Shown: positions 34,998 through 44,809, numbered from the stretch's first letter. The stretch: 64,000 nt of DNA from Streptomyces sp. WM6386 (GCF_000972385.1 NZ_JXTE01000046.1:1-64000); one strand, 5' to 3'. The notes: generated by a model from the letters alone, not told the origin. Program-made: numbers and translations.

Positions 34998-37046
34998 CTA
35001 CTCCGCTACGGGCAGGCGCGCCCCGTCCCGCAGGAACAGCGGGATGCGGTCCAGGGGGGCGTCGACCGTCACGGTCGTGCCGCCCTCGTACGTCTCACCG
35101 GTCCACGCGTCCGTCCAGGTCGCGCCCGCCGGGAGATAGGTGGTGCGGGCCGTCGCGCCCGCGGTGAGCACCGGGGCCACCAGCAGGTCGCCGCCGAAGA
35201 GATAGGCGTCGTCGACGGACCAGGTCGCATGGTCCTCGGGGAACTCCAGGAACAGCGGCCGCATGGGCGGCAGGCCTTCCTCATGGGCCTCCCGCATGAC
35301 CTGGAGGACATACGGCTTCAGGCGCTCGCGCAGCCGCAGATACCGCTCCAGGATGGCGCCGGCCTCCTCGCCGTACGACCACACCTCGTTCGGACCGCCG
35401 GTCATCTCCGGGCCCAGCGGCATGCCCGGGTCACGGAAGCCGTGCAGGCGCATCAGCGGCGACAGGGCGCCGAACTGGAACCAGCGGACCATGACCTCGC
35501 GGTACGCCTCGTCGTCCGGGTCGCCGCCGTGGAAGCCGCCGATGTCGGTGTTCCACCAGGGGATGCCGGAGAGCGAGGTGTTGAGGCCGGCCGCGATCTG
35601 GCGGCGCAGGGTCGGGAAGTCGGTGCCGATGTCCCCGGACCACAGGGCGGCGCCGTAGCGCTGGCTGCCCGCCCACGCCGAGCGGTTGAGGGTGATGACC
35701 TCCTCGCCCTCGGCCGTGAGGCCCTCGTGGAAGGTACGGGCGTTCTCCGCCGGGTAGCTGTTGCCGACCTCCAGGCCCGGGCCCGCCCAGTAGCGCAGGT
35801 TCTCCGGGAAGCCCGGCTTCAGCTCCGGCTCGCAGGCGTCCAGCCAGAAGGCCGTGATGCCGTACGGGGTCAGGTAGTTGTCGCGGACGCGCGACCACAT
35901 GAACTCGCGGGCCTCGGGGTTCGTGGCGTCGTAGAACGCGACCTGGACGGTGGAGGCGACCTCCTTGTCCGGCCAGTCGGCGTGCGCCATCGGGCCGTAC
36001 TGGGTGCCGATGAAGTAGCCGCGCTGCTCCATGAGCTGGTGGTTCTCGCTCAACGGGGACACCGACGGCCAGACGGAGACGACGAGTTTGATTCCGAGCT
36101 CCTCCAGCTCCCGCACCATGGCGCCCGGGTCGGGCCACTCGTTCAGGTCGAACTTCCAGTCGCCCAGGTGCGTCCAGTGGAAGAAGTCGCAGACGATCGC
36201 GGAGATGGGCAGGCCGCGGCGCTTGTACTCCCGTGCCACGGCGAGGAGTTCGTCCTGGGTGCGGTAGCGCAGCTTGCACTGCCAGAAGCCCGCCGCCCAC
36301 TCCGGCATCATCGGGGTGCGGCCGGTCGCCGCGGAGTAGCGGCGCTGACCGTCGGCCGGGGCGCCCGCGGTGATCCAGTAGTCGATCTGACGGGCCGAGT
36401 CGGCGACCCAGCGGGTGCCGTTGTGCGCGAGCTCGACCCGGCCGATCGCCGGGTTGTTCCACAGCAGGGTGTAGCCGCGGCTGGAGCTCAGCACCGGGAT
36501 GCCGACCTCGGCGTTGCGCTGCACCAGGTCGAGGACCAGGCCCTTCTGGTCGAGCCGGCCGTGCTGATGCTGGCCGAGGCCGTACAGCTTCTCGTCGTCG
36601 TAGGCGGCGAAGCGCTGTTCCAGACGGTGGTGGCCGTTGCCGACGGCGGTGTAGAGGCGGGAGCCGGGCCACCAGAAGTGGGCGCGGGCCTCGGCGAGGA
36701 GCTCGGCGGAGTCCTCGGTGCGAAGGAAGCGGATCAGTCCCTCGGCGTCGACCTCGACGGTGAGAGTGCCCACGGTCAACTGGCCCCGGCCGTCCTCGAT
36801 CTTGACCGTGGACGAGGTGGCGGGCGGGCTCTCCAGCAACGCACCCGGCAGTCCCTCGAGGATCGGGCCACCGAGCCTCGCCCGGACCCGGACCGCGTCG
36901 GGGCCCCAGGGCTCGATACGGAGCGTCTCCTGGCGGCCGCTCCACTCCAGGCCGCCGTCCCGCTCACGGAACGTGCCGATGGTGGGAGACGACTGGGCGA
37001 GGCTGACAACGCCCTGCTGGGGCTGATTTTCGGCAGGCTGAGTCAC
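34998..37046 (-). CDS. GH31 alpha-xylosidase (probable), intracellular
   Basis: A 682-residue family 31 enzyme with no signal peptide. The nucleophile is D403 in FWLDACEPEL and the acid/base is D472 in LWSGDIGTDF. An N-terminal beta-sandwich precedes the barrel. GTG 37046 has AGGAGC upstream. The FWLDACEPE form occurs in bacterial alpha-xylosidases and alpha-glucosidases; the xyloglucan setting favours removal of alpha-1,6-xylose from oligosaccharide ends. It is co-directional with and 88 bp downstream of the LacI gene, so the two may be co-transcribed. Confidence 0.87.
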   Translation of the reverse strand: MTQPAENQPQQGVVSLAQSSPTIGTFRERDGGLEWSGRQETLRIEPWGPDAVRVRARLGGPILEGLPGALLESPPATSSTVKIEDGRGQLTVGTLTVEVDAEGLIRFLRTEDSAELLAEARAHFWWPGSRLYTAVGNGHHRLEQRFAAYDDEKLYGLGQHQHGRLDQKGLVLDLVQRNAEVGIPVLSSSRGYTLLWNNPAIGRVELAHNGTRWVADSARQIDYWITAGAPADGQRRYSAATGRTPMMPEWAAGFWQCKLRYRTQDELLAVAREYKRRGLPISAIVCDFFHWTHLGDWKFDLNEWPDPGAMVRELEELGIKLVVSVWPSVSPLSENHQLMEQRGYFIGTQYGPMAHADWPDKEVASTVQVAFYDATNPEAREFMWSRVRDNYLTPYGITAFWLDACEPELKPGFPENLRYWAGPGLEVGNSYPAENARTFHEGLTAEGEEVITLNRSAWAGSQRYGAALWSGDIGTDFPTLRRQIAAGLNTSLSGIPWWNTDIGGFHGGDPDDEAYREVMVRWFQFGALSPLMRLHGFRDPGMPLGPEMTGGPNEVWSYGEEAGAILERYLRLRERLKPYVLQVMREAHEEGLPPMRPLFLEFPEDHATWSVDDAYLFGGDLLVAPVLTAGATARTTYLPAGATWTDAWTGETYEGGTTVTVDAPLDRIPLFLRDGARLPVAE

Positions 37047-37134
37047 GAGGGGTGCTCCTGGAGGCGAGTGGAGACAGGTGGTGCCCCAGCGGGGCTGCTC
37101 GGGCTGCTCGGTGCGGAAGGAACAGAGAGGTTCG

Positions 37135-38148
37135 TCAGAGCGCCGTCGGCGCGGGTCCCGTGCTCGTGCGGACCGTCAACTCGGGTGCGATGAGCACGAC
37201 TTCGTCCTTGCCGCGGCCTTCGAGCTTGGCCACCAGACGCTCCACGGCGTGCCGGCCCATCTCCTGCGCGGGGATGGCGACCGAGGTGAGCCGCACGGAG
37301 GCCTGGGTGGCGACCTGGTCGGGGCAGACCGCGACGACCGACACGTCCTCGGGCACGGCGCGGCCCTGCTGGCGCAGCAGGGCGAGCAGCGGCTCGACGG
37401 CCGACTCGTTCTGCACGACGAAGCCCGTGGTGGCGGCGCGCTCGTCGAGGATGCGGGCGAGGGTCACGGCCATCGCGTCGTATCCGCCCTCGCACGGCCG
37501 GTGCAGCAGTCGTACGCCCAACTCCTGGGCCCGTGACCGGAGTCCGTCCAGGGTGCGCTCGGCGAAGCCGGTGTGCCGTTCATAGACCGCCGGGGCCTCG
37601 CCGATGACAGCGATGTCGCGGTGGCCGAGCTTCGCGAGGTGCTCGACGCACAGTGCGCCGGTGGCCCGGAAGTCGAGGTCGACGCAGGTCAGTCCGGAGA
37701 CGTCGGCGGGCAGACCGATGAGCACGGACGGCTGGTCGGTGCCGCGCAGCAACGGCAGCCGCTCGTCGTCGAGTTCGACGTCCATCAGGATCATCGCGTC
37801 GGCGAGCCCGCTGCCGGTGACGCGGCGCACGGCGTCGGGGCCCTCCTCGCCGGTGAGCAACAGGACGTCGTAGCCGTGGAGACGGGCCGTGGTGGCCACC
37901 GCGATGGCGATCTCCATCATCACCGGCACGTACATGTCGGTGCGCAACGGGACCATGAGCGCGATGATGTTCGACCTGTTGCTGGCCAGGGCGCGGGCGC
38001 CCGCGTTCGGGTGGTAGCCCAACTCGCGGATGCTCTGCTCCACCCGCTCCCGGGTGGCCCCGGAGATGGACCGCTTGCCGCTGAGGACATAGCTCACCGT
38101 GCTCGCCGAGACTCCGGCGTGCTGGGCGACCTCGGCGAGGGTGACCAT
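37135..38148 (-). CDS. LacI-family repressor of the xyloglucan locus
   Basis: A 337-residue regulator. The HTH is at residues about 3-24 (TLAEVAQHAGVSASTVSYVL), followed by the hinge helix (NAGARALASN) and a periplasmic-binding-protein-type sensor domain. ATG 38148 follows GGAGAG; the upstream open frame is not coding. One operator lies 16 bp and another 105 bp upstream, so it probably represses itself. The same core occurs in front of the GH3 and transporter genes. The inducer is presumably a xyloglucan breakdown product. Confidence 0.9.
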   Translation of the reverse strand: MVTLAEVAQHAGVSASTVSYVLSGKRSISGATRERVEQSIRELGYHPNAGARALASNRSNIIALMVPLRTDMYVPVMMEIAIAVATTARLHGYDVLLLTGEEGPDAVRRVTGSGLADAMILMDVELDDERLPLLRGTDQPSVLIGLPADVSGLTCVDLDFRATGALCVEHLAKLGHRDIAVIGEAPAVYERHTGFAERTLDGLRSRAQELGVRLLHRPCEGGYDAMAVTLARILDERAATTGFVVQNESAVEPLLALLRQQGRAVPEDVSVVAVCPDQVATQASVRLTSVAIPAQEMGRHAVERLVAKLEGRGKDEVVLIAPELTVRTSTGPAPTAL

Positions 38149-38163
38149 CCAGCTCTCCAAGCT

Positions 38164-38181
38164 TTGTGAAGCGCTTCGACA
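38164..38181. promoter_or_regulatory. LacI-type operator O3
   Basis: TTGTGAAGCGCTTCGACA holds the perfect 10-bp core GAAGCGCTTC (38168-38177) with one flank deviating. It is just upstream of the LacI start. Confidence 0.75.
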
Positions 38182-38252
38182 GTGCGCAGTGCGAATAAGG
38201 GCGGGTGAGGGTGGTTCGACAGTAGCTCCACCGGGGGTGGGTGTCCATAGGC

Positions 38253-38270
38253 TGTCGAAGCGCTTCGACA
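38253..38270. promoter_or_regulatory. LacI-type operator O4 (best site)
   Basis: TGTCGAAGCGCTTCGACA is a perfect 18-bp palindrome, the longest of the four sites, 89 bp centre to centre from O3. Confidence 0.88.
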
Positions 38271-38335
38271 TCGAGTTGGTACGGGCTCCCCTTCGGGCCT
38301 CCCGGCGGCTCTTCCGGGGTGTGGGGTTCCTCCCT

Positions 38336-38957
38336 ACCATGGCCGATCGCTGGGGGCCACGGAACGGAATCGGGGGAGCCCGGCCGGTGGATCGGCCCGC
38401 ACCGGGCCGTCGCGCTGCTCGACGAGGGCGGGGCGCAGGCGCTGCCGGGTTCGTCGACTTCGGCATCGTGCGACCCGAGTACGGACTGACGCTGACCCAG
38501 CCGGGAGGGAGAACGACGAGGTGACGGCGTACCGCGCCACCACCGGCGCCCCCTGTGGAGCCGCACCCTGTCCACCACCGCGCTCGACGTCCAGTACAAC
38601 GGCCCGACCCGGCGCACCGTCGCCGCCGCCGACGGCACCGCGGTCCTCGCCGGGCGCGGCGTCCTCCGCCTCGACCTGCGCACCGGCCGCACCCCGTGGA
38701 GCCTCGACCCCGAGGACACCGGCACCGGTTCGAAGGGCCGTGTGCTGCACGGCGGTACGACCATCGACGGCCCCACGGTCTACCTGACGGCCCTGGGCAA
38801 GGACCCGGCCGTCATCCGACGCGACGACCGCCTCCAGAGCTGGACCTGGAAGAGCAACCGCGCCCTCATCGACGAACCGGCCCCACCCCCGCTGCTCGCG
38901 GCCGGCTACGTCTTCCCCCGGACGGGCGGAGTCCTCCAGAGCGACGGCAACCTTTGA
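38336..38957 (+). pseudogene. Remnant of a Ser/Thr kinase with PQQ-type beta-propeller
   Basis: Pieces in shifting frames recall an actinobacterial kinase with a propeller sensor. WIGPHRAVALLDEGG looks like the start of the N-lobe. VDFGIVRPEYGLTLTQPGG looks like the DFG loop, without the catalytic loop between. Then VTAYRATTGAP and, after a one-base slip near 38552, LWSRTLSTTALDVQ and GVLRLDLRTGRTPWSLDPED give PQQ-repeat blades up to a stop at 38957. The propeller part is convincing; the kinase part is suggestive. Otherwise the 870 bp between the LacI and second GH12 genes hold only the operators. Confidence 0.5.
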
Positions 38958-39015
38958 CGCCCCGGCGCCCACTGAAGGGACGTAATCGATCACCCCCTTC
39001 GTGAGGACCCGCCCC

Positions 39016-39825
39016 ATGCAGCACCGCCGCCCCCGCTTCTCCAAGAAGGCGAAGACTCTCGTCTCCGGCACGGTCGCGCTTGCCGCGGCCGTCGGTGTGA
39101 CCGTCGCGCAGGCGGACGAGCCGAGCAAGAAGTGCACGGACTTCGACACGATCACGCTCGGCAAGTACTACGTGAACAACAACGTCTGGAACCGGGAGAA
39201 GGCCACCGGTACGCAGTGCGTCTGGGACAACTCCCGGTCGGGATCGACCATTTCGTGGGGTACGAACTACAGCCTGGCCAACAGCGGCAACGGCAAGGAC
39301 TACGACGTGAAGTCCTACGCGTCCAGCGTCCTCGGCTGGCACTGGGGCTGGAAGGTCGACAAGTCCTCCACCGGTCTGCCGATCCGCGTCGGCGACCGCA
39401 AACCGGTGAAGACCAGCTGGGAGTTCACGGTCAGCTCTAACCCCGGCGTCATGAACGTCGCCTACGACCTGTGGCTGCACAACAAGAACACCGCCGACTG
39501 GCAGGACCAGCCCACCGACGAGATCATGATCTGGCTCAACCGGCAGGGCGGCGCCGGACCCCTCGGCAGCAAGTACGGATCCGTCAGCCTCGGCGGCGCC
39601 ATGTGGGACATCTACCAGGGCGACATCGGCTGGAAGGTCTACTCCTTCGTCCGCCGCACCAACACCACCAAGGCCTCCCTCGACCTCGACGACTTCACCC
39701 AGGCCCTCGTCCGGCGCAAGCTCCTCAGCAACGACAAGTACGTCTCCGGCATCGAGTCCGGCACCGAGGTATTCAAGGGCACCGGACGCCTTGACACCAA
39801 GGCGTACTCCGTCAACATCGGCTGA
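39016..39825 (+). CDS. Secreted GH12 endoglucanase/xyloglucanase 2
   Basis: A 269-residue GH12 protein, only distantly like the first. ATG 39016 has GAGGA at 8-bp spacing; GTG 39001 is an alternative. A Sec signal runs to about residue 33 (VGVTVAQA). The nucleophile is E169 (DEIMIWL) and the acid/base is E251 (SGTEVFKGTGRL, the counterpart of the FGTEPF motif). No LacI operator core was found directly upstream, so control may differ from the rest of the locus. Confidence 0.88.
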   Translation: MQHRRPRFSKKAKTLVSGTVALAAAVGVTVAQADEPSKKCTDFDTITLGKYYVNNNVWNREKATGTQCVWDNSRSGSTISWGTNYSLANSGNGKDYDVKSYASSVLGWHWGWKVDKSSTGLPIRVGDRKPVKTSWEFTVSSNPGVMNVAYDLWLHNKNTADWQDQPTDEIMIWLNRQGGAGPLGSKYGSVSLGGAMWDIYQGDIGWKVYSFVRRTNTTKASLDLDDFTQALVRRKLLSNDKYVSGIESGTEVFKGTGRLDTKAYSVNIG

Positions 39826-39928
39826 ACGGCCGCGTCCCAGGGGTGGTGGCCACGCTCGGTATCGGGTACATACGATCGAGTAGCACCGGTCGGTAACCAT
39901 GATCCCGATTCGCGGTGAGGTGGCCCTC

Positions 39929-41860
39929 ATGTCCGCACCACAACAGAAGCCTGTCGTCACCGAGCGTGAGGCCCGTCAGGTGGCCGAAGCGGCCCGGGAG
40001 CAGGACTGGCGCAAGCCCAGCTTCGCCAAGGAACTGTTCCTCGGCCGTTTCCGGCTCGATCTCATCCATCCCCACCCCATGCCGCCCGACGAGGACGCCC
40101 AGCGCGGCGAGGAGTTCCTCGCCAAGCTCCGCGACTTCTGCGAGAGCAAGGTGGACGGCGCCCTCATCGAGCGCGAGGCCCAGATCCCCGACGAGGTCAT
40201 CGCCGGCCTCAAGGAGCTCGGCGCCCTCGGCATGAAGATCGACACCAAGTACGGCGGCCTCGGCCTCACCCAGGTGTACTACAACAAGGCACTGGCCCTC
40301 GCGGGCTCGGCCAGCCCCGCGATCGGCGTACTGCTCTCCGCCCACCAGTCCATCGGCGTCCCCCAACCGCTGAAGCTGTTCGGCACCCAGGAGCAGAAGG
40401 ACACCTTCCTGCCCCGCTGCGCCCGCACCGACATCAGCGCCTTCCTCCTCACCGAGCCGGACGTCGGCTCCGACCCGGCGCGGCTCGCCACGAGCGCGGT
40501 GCCGGACGGGGACGACTACGTCCTCGACGGAGTGAAGCTCTGGACCACCAACGGAGTCGTCGCCGACCTGCTCGTCGTGATGGCCCGGGTCCCCAAGAGC
40601 GAGGGCCACAAGGGCGGCATCACCGCCTTCGTCGTCGAGAGCAACTCACCCGGCGTCACCGTCGAGAACCGCAACGCCTTCATGGGCCTGCGCGGCATCG
40701 AGAACGGCGTCACCCGCTTCCACCAGGTCAGGGTCCCGGCGGCGAACCGCATCGGCCCGGAGGGCGCCGGCCTCAAGATCGCGCTGACCACCCTCAACAC
40801 CGGCCGCCTCTCACTGCCCGCCTCCTGTGTCGCGGCCGGCAAGTGGTGCCTGAAGATCGCCCGCGAATGGTCGGCGGCCCGTGAGCAGTGGGGCAAGCCG
40901 ATCGCCGACCACGAGGCCGTCGGCGCGAAGATCAGCTTCATCGCGGCGACGACCTTCGCCCTGGAGGCCGTACTGGACCTTTCCAGCCAGATGGCCGACG
41001 AGAACAGGAACGACATCCGCATCGAAGGCGCCCTGGCCAAGCTCTTCTCCTCCGAGATGGCCTGGCTCATGGCCGACGAACTGGTTCAGATCCGCGGCGG
41101 CCGCGGCTTCGAGACGGCGGCCTCCCTGGCGGCCCGCGGCGAACGTGCGGTCCCGGCCGAGCAGGTCCTGCGCGACCTCCGTATCAACCGCATCTTCGAA
41201 GGTTCGACGGAGATCATGCACCTCCTGATCGCCCGCGAGGCGGTCGACGCCCACCTCTCCGTCGCCGGCGACCTGATCGACCCGGAGAAGTCCCTGTCGG
41301 ACAAGGCGAAGGCAGGCGCGCAGGCAGGTGCCTTCTACGCCAAGTGGCTGCCGAAACTGGTGGCGGGCCAGGGTCAACTCCCGTACTCGTACAACGAATT
41401 CAAACGCGAGGTCGACCTCTCGGTCCATCTCCGCTACGTCGAACGCACGGCCCGCAAGCTCGCCCGCTCCACCTTCTACGCCATGTCCCGCTGGCAGGGC
41501 CGCATGGAGACCAAGCAGGGCTTCCTCGGCCGGATCGTCGACATCGGCGCGGAACTCTTCGCGATGAGCGCGGTCTGCGTACGCGCCGAGCTCCTGCGCA
41601 CCACCGAGGGCCACGGCCGCGAGGCCTACCAACTCGCCGACGCCTTCTGCCGGCAGTCCCGCATCCGCGTCGAGGAACTCTTCGGCCGCCTGTGGACCAA
41701 CACCGACGACCTGGACCGCAAGGTCGTCAAGGGCGTCATGTCCGGCACCTACGAATGGCTGGAGGAGGGCATCGTCGACCCGTCCGGCGAGGGCCCGTGG
41801 ATCGCCGACGCCACACCGGGAGCTTCGGAGAAGGAGAACGTCCACCGCCCGATCCGCTGA
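39929..41860 (+). CDS. Acyl-CoA dehydrogenase family protein
   Basis: A 643-residue flavoprotein, longer than the usual 380-400 residues because of an extra N-terminal segment and a C-terminal helical extension of the type found in large FadE-like enzymes. Core motifs are LTEPDVGSDPARLATSA and the ending RIFEGSTEIMHLL, where the catalytic glutamate is expected. ATG 39929 follows GGTGAGG. A likely -10 (TACGAT) lies near 39870. It stands alone between the GH12 gene and dxr, with its own terminator. Substrate chain length cannot be read. Confidence 0.88.
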   Translation: MSAPQQKPVVTEREARQVAEAAREQDWRKPSFAKELFLGRFRLDLIHPHPMPPDEDAQRGEEFLAKLRDFCESKVDGALIEREAQIPDEVIAGLKELGALGMKIDTKYGGLGLTQVYYNKALALAGSASPAIGVLLSAHQSIGVPQPLKLFGTQEQKDTFLPRCARTDISAFLLTEPDVGSDPARLATSAVPDGDDYVLDGVKLWTTNGVVADLLVVMARVPKSEGHKGGITAFVVESNSPGVTVENRNAFMGLRGIENGVTRFHQVRVPAANRIGPEGAGLKIALTTLNTGRLSLPASCVAAGKWCLKIAREWSAAREQWGKPIADHEAVGAKISFIAATTFALEAVLDLSSQMADENRNDIRIEGALAKLFSSEMAWLMADELVQIRGGRGFETAASLAARGERAVPAEQVLRDLRINRIFEGSTEIMHLLIAREAVDAHLSVAGDLIDPEKSLSDKAKAGAQAGAFYAKWLPKLVAGQGQLPYSYNEFKREVDLSVHLRYVERTARKLARSTFYAMSRWQGRMETKQGFLGRIVDIGAELFAMSAVCVRAELLRTTEGHGREAYQLADAFCRQSRIRVEELFGRLWTNTDDLDRKVVKGVMSGTYEWLEEGIVDPSGEGPWIADATPGASEKENVHRPIR

Positions 41861-41869
41861 CCGGCCCAT

Positions 41870-41913
41870 GACAGCGCGCCCCCCGGGAAACCTCCTTCGA
41901 GGGACGCGCTGTC
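41870..41913. terminator. Hairpin terminator after acyl-CoA dehydrogenase
   Basis: GACAGCGCG and CGCGCTGTC form a 9-bp stem around a 26-nt loop, 10 bp after the stop codon. Confidence 0.55.
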
Positions 41914-41946
41914 CTCACACACCGTCCTTACGGCGACAATGGGGGG

Positions 41947-43449
41947 ATGAGCGACAGTCCAGCCCCTCGAGGGCACGGGCCGGAAGCCCCGTCTGCCCCG
42001 CGACGCCATGCACGCGCCCCCATCCTCGAACCTGCTACGCACGGCTCGGACGGGGGGACCCCCTTCGCCGCACCGGGCGCTGACCCAAGTACATCCAGTA
42101 CGAGGGTCAACGCCCGGCACGCCGAGAGCACGCACCTACCGGCGACATCAGCCGCTCCGCGGCGGGCGCAGGGCCCGCCCTCCGGGCGGACGACGGGGCT
42201 TCCGGCCCGCGCCCTCGCCGACCCGCACCTCGTCTACGACCCCGTGGCGGGCGACGGCCCCAAGGACGTGGTGATCCTCGGCTCCACCGGGTCGATCGGG
42301 ACCCAGGCCATCGACCTCGTCCTGCGCAACCCGGACCGCTTCCGCGTCACCGCGCTCTCCGCCAACGGCGGCCGGGTCGCCCTCCTCGCCGAGCAGGCGC
42401 ACCGGCTCGGGGTGCGGACCGTCGCGGTCGCCCGCGAGGACGTCGTACCGCAGCTGCGCGAGGCCCTGACAAGCCTCTACGGCACGGGCGAGCCGCTCCC
42501 CGAGATCCTCGCCGGACCGGACGCGGCCACCCAGGTCGCCGCCTCCGACAGCCACACCGTGCTGAACGGCATCACGGGCTCCATCGGCCTCGCCCCGACC
42601 CTCGCCGCCCTGGAGGCGGGCCGCACCCTCGCGCTCGCCAACAAGGAGTCGCTCATCGTCGGCGGCCCGCTGGTCAAGGCCCTCGCCAAGCCCGGGCAGA
42701 TCATCCCGGTCGACTCCGAGCACGCGGCGCTGTTCCAGTCGCTGGCGTCCGGCACGCGGGCCGACGTACGCAAGCTGGTCGTGACCGCTTCCGGCGGCCC
42801 CTTCCGCGGCCGAACCAAAGCCGACCTCGCCCAGGTGACCGTCGAGGAGGCCCTCGCCCACCCCACCTGGGCCATGGGCCCGGTGATCACGATCAACTCC
42901 GCGACCCTCGTCAACAAGGGCCTGGAGGTCATCGAGGCACACCTCCTCTACGACATTCCCTTCGACCGCATTGAGGTGGTCGTGCATCCCCAGTCGTATG
43001 TCCACTCGATGGTTGAGTTCACGGACGGATCGACAATCGCCCAGGCGACGCCCCCCGACATGCGCGGGCCCATCGCCATCGGCCTCGGCTGGCCGGAACG
43101 CGTCCCCGACGCGGCCCCCGCGTTCGACTGGAGCAAGGCGTCGACGTGGGAGTTCTTCCCGCTCGACAACGACGCGTTTCCTTCGGTCAACCTTGCGAGG
43201 CACGTGGGGGAGCTCGCGGGCACGGCCCCGGCAGTGTTCAATGCCGCCAACGAGGAGTGCGTGGAGGCCTTCCGGGCCGGCGCGCTGCCGTTCAACGGGA
43301 TCATGGAGACCGTGACGCGCGTGGTGGACGAACACGGCACGCCGGCCACGGGAACCTCACTCACCGTGTCGGACGTCCTCGAAGCGGAGACCTGGGCGCG
43401 CACCCGGGCCCGGGAACTGGCAGCACAGACGGCGGAGGCCCGTGCATGA
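41947..43449 (+). CDS. dxr: 1-deoxy-D-xylulose 5-phosphate reductoisomerase with N-terminal insertion
   Basis: A 500-residue Dxr, about 100 longer than usual. It catalyses the NADPH-dependent committed step of the MEP isoprenoid pathway. The normal protein is seen from [10 protein letters not shown] on: [19 protein letters not shown] binds [14 protein letters not shown] and [10 protein letters not shown] line the active site, and [12 protein letters not shown] follows. The first seven residues (MSDSPAP) also look native. Between them 82 codons are supplied by an inserted element (41967-42212). If ATG 41947 is used, the insert is translated; GTG 42244 could give a short form but lacks a ribosome site. 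It overlaps the protease gene by 4 bp. Confidence 0.93.
   Translation: MSDSPAPRGHGPEAPSAPRRHARAPILEPATHGSDGGTPFAAPGADPSTSSTRVNARHAESTHLPATSAAPRRAQGPPSGRTTGLPARALADPHLVYDPVAGDGPKDVVILGSTGSIGTQAIDLVLRNPDRFRVTALSANGGRVALLAEQAHRLGVRTVAVAREDVVPQLREALTSLYGTGEPLPEILAGPDAATQVAASDSHTVLNGITGSIGLAPTLAALEAGRTLALANKESLIVGGPLVKALAKPGQIIPVDSEHAALFQSLASGTRADVRKLVVTASGGPFRGRTKADLAQVTVEEALAHPTWAMGPVITINSATLVNKGLEVIEAHLLYDIPFDRIEVVVHPQSYVHSMVEFTDGSTIAQATPPDMRGPIAIGLGWPERVPDAAPAFDWSKASTWEFFPLDNDAFPSVNLARHVGELAGTAPAVFNAANEECVEAFRAGALPFNGIMETVTRVVDEHGTPATGTSLTVSDVLEAETWARTRARELAAQTAEARA
41967..42212. mobile_element. MITE-like insertion in dxr, 26-bp inverted ends
   Basis: The repeats 41968-41993 and 42192-42217 are inverted copies with one mismatch in 26 (core GGGCCGGAAGCCCCGTC). 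The interior has smaller palindromes, such as TGACCC/GGGTCA around 42081-42107 and GGGGGGACCCCC. Joining MSDSPAP directly to LADPH removes 246 bp, exactly 82 codons. The exact target duplication is unclear; CCCTCG occurs at both edges. Confidence 0.75.
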
Positions 43450-44750
43450 CGACCCTGATGTTCATCCTCGGCATAGTGGTCTTCGCCTTCGGCCTGCTGG
43501 TGTCGATCGCGTGGCACGAGCTGGGGCACCTGTCCACGGCCAAGCTCTTCGGCATCCGGGTGCCGCAGTACATGGTCGGCTTCGGCCCGACCATCTGGTC
43601 GAGGAACAAGGGCGAGACCGAGTACGGGGTCAAGGCCATCCCGTTCGGCGGCTACATCCGCATGATCGGCATGTTCCCGCCGGGCGCCGACGGCAAGCTG
43701 GAGGCCCGCTCCACCTCGCCCTGGCGCGGCATGATCGAGGACGCCCGCTCGGCCGCGTACGAGGAACTCCAGCCGGGTGACGAGAAGCGGATGTTCTACA
43801 CCCGCAAGCCCTGGAAACGGGTCATCGTGATGTTCGCGGGCCCGTTCATGAACCTGATCCTCGCGGTCGCCCTGTTCCTGACGGTCCTGATGGGCTTCGG
43901 CATCCAGCAGCAGACCACCGACGTCGCCTCGGTCTCCCCCTGCGTGATCTCCCAGAGCGAGAACCGCGACACGTGCAAGAAGACCGACGCGGCCTCCCCG
44001 GCCGCGGCGGCCGGCATGAAGAAGGGCGACAGGATCGTCTCCTTCGCCGGCGTGCGGACCGACAACTGGGACACCCTCTCCGACCTCATCCGCGACAGCG
44101 CAGGCAAGACCGTGGCGATCGTCGTCGACCGGGACGGCAAGGAGGTCCCCCTCCAGGCGAAGATCGCCACCAACCTCGTCGCGAAGAAGGACTCCAACGG
44201 CACGTATGTCGAGGGCGAGTACGTCAAGGCGGGCTTCCTCGGCTTCAGCTCCGCCACCGGCGTCGTCAAGCAGGACTTCGGCGACTCGGTGGTCTGGATG
44301 ACGGACCGGGTGGGCGACGCCGTCGACTCCCTCGCCGCCCTGCCCTCCAAGATCCCGGCCCTGTGGGACGCCGCCTTCGGCGACGGCCAGCGCGAGCCGG
44401 ACTCCCCGATGGGCGTGGTCGGCGCGGCCCGGGTGGGCGGTGAGATCGCGACACTGGACATCCCGGCCTCGCAAGCGCTCGCGATGTTCGTGATGCTGCT
44501 GGCCGGCTTCAACCTCTCCCTGTTCCTCTTCAACATGCTCCCGCTACTGCCGCTCGACGGCGGCCATATCGCGGGCGCCCTGTGGGAGTCGCTGAGGCGG
44601 AACGTGGCCAAGGTGCTCCGCCGCCCGGACCCGGGGCCGTTCGACGTGGCGAAGCTGATGCCGGTGGCTTATGTGGTTGCGGGGATCTTTATTTGCTTTA
44701 CCCTGCTGGTCCTGGTGGCAGATGTCGTTAATCCGGTCAAAATCAGCTGA
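43446..44750 (+). CDS. rseP: RseP-type site-2 (intramembrane) metalloprotease
   Basis: A 434-residue membrane protease. The zinc motif HELGH has H24, E25 and H28 in the first membrane segment, and the third ligand is D371 in [12 protein letters not shown] domain lies at about 175-260 ([18 protein letters not shown]). Family members cut membrane anchors of anti-sigma factors or signal peptides. ATG 43446 overlaps the dxr stop. The last codons (from about 44670) are unusually AT-rich, with TTT, ATT and TTA-like runs. The C-terminus VVNPVKIS reappears at 45409-45435, see that entry. Confidence 0.9.
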   Translation: MTTLMFILGIVVFAFGLLVSIAWHELGHLSTAKLFGIRVPQYMVGFGPTIWSRNKGETEYGVKAIPFGGYIRMIGMFPPGADGKLEARSTSPWRGMIEDARSAAYEELQPGDEKRMFYTRKPWKRVIVMFAGPFMNLILAVALFLTVLMGFGIQQQTTDVASVSPCVISQSENRDTCKKTDAASPAAAAGMKKGDRIVSFAGVRTDNWDTLSDLIRDSAGKTVAIVVDRDGKEVPLQAKIATNLVAKKDSNGTYVEGEYVKAGFLGFSSATGVVKQDFGDSVVWMTDRVGDAVDSLAALPSKIPALWDAAFGDGQREPDSPMGVVGAARVGGEIATLDIPASQALAMFVMLLAGFNLSLFLFNMLPLLPLDGGHIAGALWESLRRNVAKVLRRPDPGPFDVAKLMPVAYVVAGIFICFTLLVLVADVVNPVKIS

Positions 44751-44809
44751 GAATCTGTCATTTTCTGTCATCGCGGTAGTCGCGCCGCGCCCGTTCTTGC
44801 TGTTCATGG

